Positions 55,386 through 64,000 of a DNA stretch of 64,000 nt are shown here, piece after piece (positions within the stretch are counted from its first letter, which is position 1; the number at the start of each line of letters is the position of its first letter). The stretch is taken from contig OX419756.1 of assembly GCA_948567375.1 (NCBI GenBank), forward strand, positions 24,406,552 through 24,470,551. Direction: 5' to 3'. A model generated the notes under the pieces. It made no database searches, was not told where the DNA came from, and saw nothing but the letters and a program-made list of their open reading frames with translations. The translations under genes and the position numbers were made by a program. The DNA comes from Lunularia cruciata. Lineage: Eukaryota; Streptophyta; Marchantiopsida; Lunulariales; Lunulariaceae.

Positions 55386-55614
55386 GTGGCTATAATAGAA
55401 AACTTAGAGATCTTGCTATTAGATGAGACTACCAAAGCTTTGAATGTTGAGTCCAGGTGTTGATGCAAGAAGCATTAGACACAATAAAATCCAACCACAT
55501 AATTGTTGTTGTAGCTCACAAGCTCAATACCATTTGTCATGCCAAAGTGATTGCTATAATGAAAGATGGACAAATCATTGAACAATGCACCTATAGAGAA
55601 CTTCTAAATGAGTG
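55386..55614 (+). pseudogene. ABCB-type transporter nucleotide-binding domain fragment
   Basis: On the plus strand, VAIIENLEILLLDETTKAL is Walker B plus D-loop. After a one-base shift near 55455, VLMQEALDTI and IIVVVAHKLNTICHAKVIAI give the H-loop, followed by MKDGQIIEQCTYRELLNE. This order is the C-terminal third of an ATP-binding domain of B-subfamily (P-glycoprotein-like) ABC transporters. Walker A and the LSGGQ signature are not found upstream. It is an isolated, broken fragment surrounded by gypsy sequence, perhaps carried there by a retroelement. Confidence 0.75.
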
Positions 55615-55989
55615 GCATACATGAAAATTTGATTATGTTGCAATAGTGTCACTACATCCAATTGCATGTAGAGAGGTACTTTGATACCTAACTAGCAGTT
55701 GCTTTAGACATTCTTGTATATGTATCTTGTGCCCAACCTTACTTATCATGCATCTCCATTTCTTAGCTACAAATAACAATTTATAAATACCTAATTCTAT
55801 ACTTGAAGTAACAAGACCTCTTTACAAGAAGCCAATGCTTTGACCAGATTGAAAAATGCCGCTATTTGCTGGAAAGACTAAATGTCATTAAGTACTACCA
55901 TGTGGGCAAAGTAGCTATTGAGGGCTATGTTTGCTATGGATAAGTAAGTGTTGTAGGAATTAAGGTACAAGATGTTCTTCCTACAAGAT

Positions 55990-57900
55990 TAAGTTTGGGT
56001 GTGGGATTCCTCTCTATGGGATGCTGAGGGAGTTATGATGTGCACATAACATCAAGATAGAACTCCATGCTTTTTCTTATTGCACCAAAGGAGTTCATCA
56101 TGTAGCGTTGAAATGTTGTGGGAGAATTTTTCAACCCAAAGTGAATCATGTGGTATGCATAGGTGCCTCACTCCATGACAAATGTAGTCTTGTTTTGATC
56201 TTTTGGAGCAAAGGCAATTTAGATGCAACCAAAATACCCATCCATGAATGAGAAGCACTGCCTATGAGCCACCTTGTCTAGTAGTATGTTTGTGAACAAG
56301 ATTGAGAATGGGTTTGGAATGGTTTGGGCATTCAGCTTTTGGAAATCCACATAGATGTTTACCTTCTCCGTATCCCTTTTAGGACAACCAAGATTGGGGA
56401 GGCTCATTTAATCTCTCCTTCAGGATAGATAAACCCACACTTTACTAGTTTGTCTAATCCATCCTATACTTTTTGAGAGTAAGTGAGATTCAACCAATAT
56501 GGTTTGGATCCTACCGGAATAGCATTTGGAAAAAGTAAGATGTGATGTTGGCATATGTAGGGATCCTTATCCAAGAGTTCCATGTAATTGCATGAAAAAA
56601 CATCTCTAAGTGCTTGATAGGATTGTTGGTGTTGTCTTCATATATTTAGGGGTTTTTTTCCACCCTTGAGATGTCAAGATCCTAAAACTTGTTTATGATT
56701 TGTAAGTGGAGGAAAATGGTCTTAGAAGATTGCTCTAGAGATTTTTCTAAGAATTATCATTGCAACCTATCTTCAAGTATTGTCTAATGGACTTCTTGTT
56801 CCTTTTCATTCCTTTTGATGGATTTCACCATTGTATCAACAACAATGGTCTGAGATGGAAGCCTTGTGATATCTATAATTACTTAAAAAATATTTTTCAC
56901 TCAAAATTTGCTTTCCTTCATTTGGTGCTTCAAAGAATAACAATGTCATTTGGGAGAATTCCATCAAGATGAAAGCATTCCTCATCCTTTTCTATGTCTT
57001 GACACTTGAAATCATCTTTGATATAAAAGTAGGAGCTAGCCAAGGTTTCCTAGGGGTAAGGTAGTGAGAATATTGCATAGCAGCTAACTCTATTGTTAGT
57101 GATAGGGGAGTTATTTTTTGAGTCCAAAGAAACTTCATTTGGGGCCTTGGAAGCGTGCTTGCTAAGAACATTTTGTGGACTTGCAAAACAAATGGGATTA
57201 TTGTCATGGAGTTCTATGGCATGACCATTCATTTCTTCCTCTATTATGAAAAGAAAATTAGTTAGAGTGTCTATGATTTCCTCATCACTATCAACATGAG
57301 TAGGACTCCATGCATCAACACTAAAACTAGGTTCTCCTTCATGATCCGAGTTTGATATAGGTTTTTTTGGGTACATTGGAAGCACAATATGATTCAATTT
57401 TCTCCCAAATGTTAATCTACCAGTTTGCTAAGAGATAAATGCATTGGTATCCACTAGCCAAGGGACTCCTAATAAGAGTGGAAACTATGCTAGAGCAAGA
57501 GTATCCTTATCAAGTAGTTAACTAAAAAGGTCTACTCATTGATTAGTGTAGGGATCTTAGAGAACAATTTGAGAACGCAATATCTTTTCCTATTGGCTAT
57601 TTAGAGAAGGTAGAGGTCTTTTCCATACCCTTGAAGTCTATTGTTTCCATCACACCCTTGGTCATGATGGTCACCAAGGACCCCGAGTCAATGTGACAAT
57701 TTGAGATAACACTCCTTTGGATAGTTACATGAATGTTTGGATCGTGAACCTTGGTGTAGAACACATGAAGATTGGCCAAAATTGTATCTACCACAATGTT
57801 GTGCAGGATTCCTATAGTTAGAGCATGTGGTGTTTCTACAAGATTGTGTCCTTATGGGTGAGCACTCCCAGTTAGCAGATACTTGAAGCACATCATGGGT
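55990..57900 (-). pseudogene. Element F protease and RT N-terminal half (OTA gypsy)
   Basis: Protease at about 57.60-57.79 kb (VISNCHIDSGSLVTIMTKG, active-site D-S-G). RT at 56.22-56.41 kb (VNIYVDFQKLNAQTIPNPF, FSFMDGYFG) and 56.05-56.22 kb in the next frame (KTTFVMEWGTYAYHMIHFGL, TTFQRYMMN). The trail ends near 56.05 kb at MEFYLDVM, the start of the catalytic block. 56.4-57.6 kb between protease and RT is decayed. No chromodomain-type features. Confidence 0.75.
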
Positions 57901-59100
57901 TGTTCTTTTTGTAGGAAATTCTCACTGCAAATATGACGTCATATATTGGGTCTAGAAGGTCCTCTACCTCTTCCATTTCTTTTTCCTCCTTAGAAGGGCA
58001 GATCTTACAAGAGTCGGTAAAATTTTGTGTGTTGTAGGACAATATCTATAACATGCATTCTTTCTTCTTGAGGTTCTCGAGGTCTCTTGAGTGTTTTGCA
58101 ATGAACCATGATATGTCTATACTTCTCGCACTAGATGCAGTAACTAGGAATGTATGTGGTGGCACATTGAGCATTTGTGTACCCTCTTCCTAGACAACAT
58201 GTATAGCAAATCTCTCCCTTGGCAGCAATATTCATTGGGTTCCTCTCTTGAGGCTGCTATGTTAAGTGAAGATTCTCCAATCATTTCAATTTTACTAAGA
58301 TGTCCTCCGTCTTGGTATTTGTTGCAAGAACATTGGTAGCTATGGAAGCGGTGAGTTCACATAGAGCTAAAAGGGTTATAGGAGTAATTTCATGCATGTG
58401 ATCATATACACACATTGGTTGTGGTACTACGTATTGAGCCAATGCAATTGTGAGAGTTTCTTTATAGAAGTAACATGGCTATTGGAATCCCTGAGTAGAA
58501 GTGTAGAGATTGTGCATTACATTCCCTTTGAATCCTAATATTATAGAATAGGTCTAGTAAATCCATGTCCCATTTTTTAGCTTGAACCCAATATCATGTT
58601 TCCTCAAATGCTTGAGCTAGAGTAGTAGCTTTGTTGTAGTTGAGGAATTTCTAGATATCCTTAGATAGCACATCCTTAAACCTATTGAGAGTAGTACTAC
58701 AATTTGGAGCTAGTGTAACATTGACAACATATATTAAATCATTGAGTAAATGCTTGCATGCTTTCATTGTGTACTTTGTAGAGTCTATTCTCTTGTTCTT
58801 GCTACCTTGGCAAAATGTATTCTTGTCATCCTTTTGCTTGTATCAATGCATGACTTGTTCTTGTGGCAAGGGCTAAGCCACTAAGCCACTAATAAAACAA
58901 TGCCAATGAAACATTAGCCAATTTGTTGTACCATGGCTATATCATCCATGATATTTCATGCCACATAGCTATTTCCAAACATCCAAAGGAATGATTCAAA
59001 TCTTCTTGCCATGTGAACATTACTTTTTCAAGGGGTATAAAATTTCATTCTCCTCTTGAGGTTGATGCTATTCCAATGGTAGCTATAGGGGCTGAATTAG
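57900..59100 (-). pseudogene. Element F gag
   Basis: A nucleocapsid remnant at about 58.10-58.21 kb (CYTC...GRGYTNAQC, then CEKYRHI, two knuckles with the first His changed to Tyr). Capsid C-terminus at about 58.57-58.70 kb (LNRFKDVLSKDI, KFLNYNKATTLAQAFEET). Many stops. Confidence 0.6.
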
Positions 59101-60640
59101 GTGGTACGTGCATAGCCATAGGATGTGGTGCTGAGGTAGACGGATTTCCTTGGGCAGAAGTTCTTGCCATGAATAGAAGTAGTACCTGACTTTGAAGATT
59201 TGAAAGTGTGCTTGTAAATGCATGAGGTAATGCTTCCCTTAGATTGGGATCAGACCTATATAAATGGGAGGTAGTGCTTCCTCCAAACTAAGAGATTTAT
59301 TACAGAGCATGGGGAGTAATGCTTCCTTTGGATTGAAAGAAATCCTGCTTGAAAAGATGGGAGGTAGTCCTTCTCCCGAGGTGAAAATAGCCACGTCTTC
59401 ATGGGTTAGTGAAAATCAACATGGTCCAAACAAGTTGTAGAAGGGAGTGAAGATGACATATGCAGCAGTTGGCAATGGCACTAAATATTGTAGTGTGTTA
59501 ATCTAGTCCTATATGTGAGGGTTCAAGATGCTAAGGGGCAAGAGAAGTATGAGACAATCCTTGTCATGCACTACAAGTAGTTCTTGGAACCATTTTTAGG
59601 CAAGAGACCATGCACTGAGCTATAGGCAAAGTTCCCATAATGGCCTATGGCCAGAGATCCCTAGCAACCCTAGCTCAATTACATGACAAGGTTAATCCTT
59701 AGATACTAAACCTAGGAATCTGCTTTGTTCCCTTGTGAGTCCTTTAGCTTCATTGGTTGTCACTCTCCAGGTAAGTATGGGATGCTATATGCAATACTTG
59801 TGAACACTTTATGATTTGGGCAAGAATGAAATGAGCACAATGAGGAGCATCACTTACAAATAATACACATTCATGAATTGAAAACAATATGCAATACTCA
59901 AAATATCGATAATTAGAATAGGTTTTCTTTATAACTTTTGTTGCTCAACTAAGTTAATTGTGTGTTACAATTGGAACTCTTACAACCATGATTGATATTT
60001 GCTTCAATTTGTGGACCCAACAATTACATAGGTCACTTGACAACTCACTCACATTTGACTCAATCTAGATAAGGTTCTCCCTCAACAACCATAGCCTCCC
60101 ACACTAGTATTCCAAAGAATGATAGTTACAATGTAGGGTGGACAAATCCCCACTACATGGCATGGGCTCTATTATATACTAGGAATCATAATCCTAAAAA
60201 TAAATTTCTATCTCCTATGGTTTCTTCTAATGCGGCTATTGTCTCCTCCTTGCCTTACCATTATTAATGTTAATTGATCCCTTCATCTCTAATAGATTAC
60301 AACTTTGACATTATCAGAGTGCCATCTTAGCTTTAGTTAATTTTTAAATGCATTGTCCCATAAATAGCTCATCCTATAATAATATAAATCCCATAGAAGA
60401 GTTCTCCTATACATCCACTTACTATGCTTGTAGGTGGCTTTACTCACACATCCCATACAATTGGATCTCACAATAGGTCATTTCTCCGCATCTTGTGCTA
60501 TTTGCATTCCTAGATTGGCTCATTATCCCATGCTTTTGGTATAGTCTCATAGAAAAATATTCTTGCTTTACACCTAGTTCTTTTTTGACCATCAACATTG
60601 ATTTTTGTAATGCACCTACAACATTTAGCTAATGCCAATT
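59100..60640. other. Probable leader or gag-proximal repeat sequence
   Basis: No clean frame. Short related segments near 59.23, 59.27, 59.33 and 59.37 kb (GGGAGGTAGTGCTTC-like) make a weak tandem repeat. Otherwise nothing recognised. Confidence 0.35.
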
Positions 60641-60649
60641 GCTGTCTTC

Positions 60650-61800
60650 AGAGACTACTTATGTAAATTCATGGAGATCTTCATCAATGATTTCTATATC
60701 TTTGGCAAAAGGACAAATCACATCTCATTTTTAAGCCAAAAATTTGAGAGATCATCCGGATTATCTTTACATCCAAAGAAGTGATTTTTTTTGATAGAGT
60801 GCATCTTCCTTGGACATGGAGTTTCAAGACAAGGGACAAAAATAGATGCAAAAAAGGTGAAAGTGATTCACTCTCTTGAATCACCCTAGACCTTAAGGGA
60901 GCTAAGGGCCTTCATAGGCCATATGGGCTACTATTTTAGGATCATCACCAACTATGCAATATTGGTGGTACCCCTCACTAAGATGTTAAAGAAGGCCAAA
61001 TAATATTTTTGAGCAAAGGAGCAAGAGGATGCCTCCATCATACTAAAACCCAAGCTAGTGGAAGCATCTACAATGCAAGCCCCTAATTAGGAAAACACTT
61101 TTTATGTATATGTGGATACCTCTTGCATCACAATAGAAGTAGTGTTCAGCTTGAAGAACAAGAACACGAAGGATTATTTTTTGTACTATGCCAATTGGGA
61201 AATTTCTATAGCTGAGCAAAATTACACTACCATTGAGTAGAAGCAATGTGCATGGTGTATGCTTGTAAGAAATTTTATCATTACATATTGGGGTTATGAA
61301 TTTTTCTTCCATCTAGACCATTATTGCAACATTCAGTGAAGAAGGTATATTTAGTAGGACAAATTGCAAGGTGGGTACTATTATTGCAAGAATTTACCTA
61401 ATGGTGCAAGTGAGGAAGATATCACAAAAAAAAAATATCAATTTCTCATCCAAACTCAAAAACCACAGATCAAGCCAAAGATCTAGATCGCAAGCTTTTG
61501 AATGAAGAACTTTTCCATGTTTTGATAGCAAAGGTGACATGCTACTCCATTGAGTACTAGGAAAATTTATTTTCCTTTCATGGATTTGACAATGTAGATA
61601 GTAGAAGGAGAATTGGTGCTACTATATGACAATCCACATAAATTCTTCCCCAAGAAGTTGCATATTCAATGGATGGGACTATATTTGGTAGAGAAGATTT
61701 ATGAAAATAAGTCCTTGCAACTAGAAAATTTGGAAGGGACCCTATTTTCCACCCAAGTAAATGGATAGCATGTTCAAAAATATTGCATTTGAAGGAAGAA
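60650..61800 (+). pseudogene. Element G: RT catalytic block, RNase H and integrase tail, plus strand
   Basis: Translated with several stops: MEIFINDFYIFG (catalytic region, D-D changed to N-D), GLSLHPKK, FLGHGVSRQGTKIDAKKVKV, LRELRAFIGHMGYYFRI (connection); YVDTSCITIEVV, IAEQNYTTIE, LDH (RNase H); then, after a gap where the integrase core should be, LVLLYDNPHKFFPKKLHI, WMGLYLVEKIY and TQVNG, as in the integrase C-terminus of element D. An internal deletion removed the core. Minus-strand ORFs here are shadows. Confidence 0.75.
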
Positions 61801-63883
61801 GAAGGATCAATCTTGATATTTGTGAGGATGATCACATTTGAGAAGAAGGTATATGACACCTCATCTCTTTTTAACATACAACTTCTTCTTTCAAATTCCT
61901 TAGTATTTTTAGAAGCTCAAAGAAATAGCCAGTCAGCAAGGAAGAAGGATAGATTATAATCATTTATGTTTGACCCAAGAAAAATTGCACTTTGTAGGAG
62001 GAAGATGACCCAATAAATGTGCAACGTGAGAAGAGCAATAGCTATGGATCAAGGAAGAGAACCTACATTGAGGGGATCCAATGAAAAAGGCTTTTGGCTG
62101 CACAAACACTTGGCAACAATTTGATATAGCATGACAATATCCTTGATATTTTTGAAATAGCATTGTCATGCTATTTCAAAATATCAAGTTTATTGTCATG
62201 CTATTTCAAAACGTCAAGGTCTAGGACAATGCAGGGAAGGTTTCTAGGAACACTAGAGCATTGGAAGTACCACTGACTAAGAAAGCCAAGTAGATAGTCA
62301 ATTTCATGATTTCATTAGGATTGCACCTTTTGAGAAGGGTTGTACGTAGTCAAGTGATATCATTAGAGTGCCGAGATATTCATGATTGAATCAACCTTTG
62401 GGGTGAACCAACCTTTGGAGTGAAAGGGCTCCTCAAGGAGAAGTGGCCTTTGGCATGAATTTACCATCACTATCAAGAGGTTCTTTACACTAGATCTTTC
62501 ATGAGAGTGCTTTTTAATTTTCTTTTTTATGGTGTGCTATAATGAGTAATACTACCTTCTTCTTGGAGGAGTTCCTATCCAAGAGGTTAAATATATAGTA
62601 ATAAATAAACTATGACATTGTGACACTTTACCTTCACCTTTAGTCATTTCCATTTTGTATCCTTGAGGGAATGGCCTATTCTTATTGTTTATACTATTAG
62701 TACATCAACACTAGGTTGTCACACTCACTACAAAGTAAGGCCTTGTCCTTTGTACTTGTTTGGACAAGATGGTGGAGTTGCCTTACAAGTGTTGGCTCTA
62801 TGATGGTGTTATCTAGCTTGTGGTAGAGTGGCAATAATTTCTTCAAGGTTTTTATCCATGGTACCACCATGTTAATGGTATATATTATCATCAACCAGAA
62901 GAGTGAGTTACTTTTTTGCTTCAACTTATGGAGGAGTTCTTTTGTGGTATTATTAATTTGTGCCCTTGCTTTGTTAGCCAATAGTGGGCTTGTAGGCTCA
63001 TCACTACAATTCTTGCTCTCCTCATGAGCTATGGCTATAATTTTTGGCTACTTTTACGTCCTCCTTCTTGTTTTGTAGTTGACTTCTCATGGACTCTTCC
63101 TTCATTTAGGACCTCTTCTTTTGTTAGTGATTCTTTATCCAAATTGTGTTCTTCATTGATATGGTATGGTTCATTTGTATTGGTTGTGTTATTTGGCTCT
63201 CTCCATGACAACCTGGCTTTGTTGTCAAGAATACCTACAACAAAGTCCATGATAGTGGTTGCTTTCTTTAATCTCCTTTCCAAATGGAAAATAAGGATGT
63301 GCTTGTCATCTTCCAGCATTGTTTTCTCCTTGACAAGAGAGCTACTCCCATCCTTGCCTTTGTTGGTTGGTTAAGATGATTGGTCTTTGTTATTTAGGCC
63401 CTCAATGTCCACCTTGTTGCCTCTTATGGGTGAATAAGCTATTGCTTGTTAATCCATCTTTATTCTATAATCCGTCATTATTCTTGGATTCTTGGATCCA
63501 TCATTATTCCACAATCCAAGGTGTTTTGTGACTTGGAGTGAACTGCTTTGCCTATATGCTCCTTGTTTCCTTCATTTCCTTGGTTTTCTTCTCTACTTCC
63601 ACTTTCTCTTGATGATACATCTATCACTTGAGAGGTTCATTTCCTCTTCTTGGAGGTTTGAACTTTGGATTGTCCAAAAATAACTTTATTATGCATGTTC
63701 ATTTATTATACAACTCTTCAACTAGTACTTGAACTTTTGGGATATTTATACTTTGTATTTGCCAAATGGTATTCCTTTGTTTCATATTTTGCATTTGGGT
63801 ATGTACCAAAGTAGTCTAGGTGATAAAAGTGACTTATGTATTTCTTTTTCTCCTCCTTTGTAAGGAGTTTTGTGGTACCCAAA
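61800..63883 (-). other. Repeat-derived region with two unidentified minus-strand frames
   Basis: Frames 62697-62981 (94 residues, MANKARAQINNTTKELLHKL) and 63035-63319 (94 residues, HLERRLKKATTIMDFVV, acidic C-terminus) could be parts of one decayed protein with helical character. I do not recognise it. Three short copies of TTGTCATGCTATTTCAAAA, one inverted, lie at about 62.13-62.21 kb. Confidence 0.3.
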
Positions 63884-64000
63884 TGTGGCAACCCGGAAAA
63901 TATCACTTTTGCGGTAATTAGGTAAGTAAAGTTCATTCCCGTAGAGATACGAGTCAAAATTGGTCAAATACAAAGCAAAGTAACAATTTAGTTCTTCTTG
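63884..64000 (-). repeat. D-family LTR end, partial
   Basis: TGTGGCAACCCGG from 63884 and the following bases match 21670-21782 closely (ATATCACTTTTG-GGTAAT, GAGTCA, GGTCAAATACAAAG, AGTTCTTCTTG). The window ends inside it. TGTGGTACCC lies 13 bp to the left. Confidence 0.75.

Overview
This is nuclear DNA of a land plant. The evidence is plant-type LTR retrotransposons (Ty3/gypsy chromoviruses with a tRNA-iMet primer site, OTA/Tat-Athila-like gypsy, Ty1/copia), GT-AG introns and plant NB-ARC-LRR resistance-gene sequence. The resistance locus at 32.5-37.0 kb joins an alpha/beta-hydrolase (SERAC1-like) domain to NB-ARC and LRR domains. That is the hydrolase-NBS-LRR (HNL) class described from liverworts, so a bryophyte or another non-seed plant is my best guess; the species cannot be named.

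Layout. 1-29 kb is a nest of retrotransposons. An old OTA-type gypsy element (D, minus strand) runs from a 5' LTR at 21.67-24.81 kb to a 3' LTR that starts at 15.39 kb; its LTRs look about 3.1 kb long and carry an open reading frame (ORF X). A chromodomain gypsy element (A, 2368-14321) is inserted in the 3' LTR of D. A younger sister (B, 4723-11058) is inserted in the RT/RNase H region of A, and a 688-bp solo LTR (C, 6208-6895) in the integrase of B. The LTRs of A and B are packed with heat-shock-element motifs upstream of a TATA box. At 26.2-29.1 kb a third ORF X copy lies in inverted orientation. The window begins inside another LTR of the D family (1-609) and ends inside one (63884-64000).

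29-54 kb is a resistance-gene neighbourhood. HNL1 (32.5-37.0 kb, minus) has recognisable hydrolase, NB-ARC and LRR exons with good splice sites, but single-base frameshifts. HNL2 (39.0-40.8 kb) keeps only the NB-ARC region; upstream of it sits a decayed copia element (41.0-45.2 kb), and sequence like the first intron of HNL1 reappears beyond that at 45.25 kb. The flanks are segmentally duplicated: 29.1-32.3 kb resembles 38.5-39.0, 45.7-48.6 and 52.2-53.7 kb.

54-64 kb is old repeat sequence: an ABCB transporter ATPase fragment (55.4 kb), the gag-PR-RT part of an OTA gypsy on the minus strand (56-59 kb), and an RT-RNase H-integrase tail on the plus strand (60.6-61.8 kb) that begins about where the minus-strand part stops. 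Apart from HNL1, whose status depends on whether its frameshifts are real, I see no convincing intact host gene. All alignments were done by eye; percentages and junctions are approximate.
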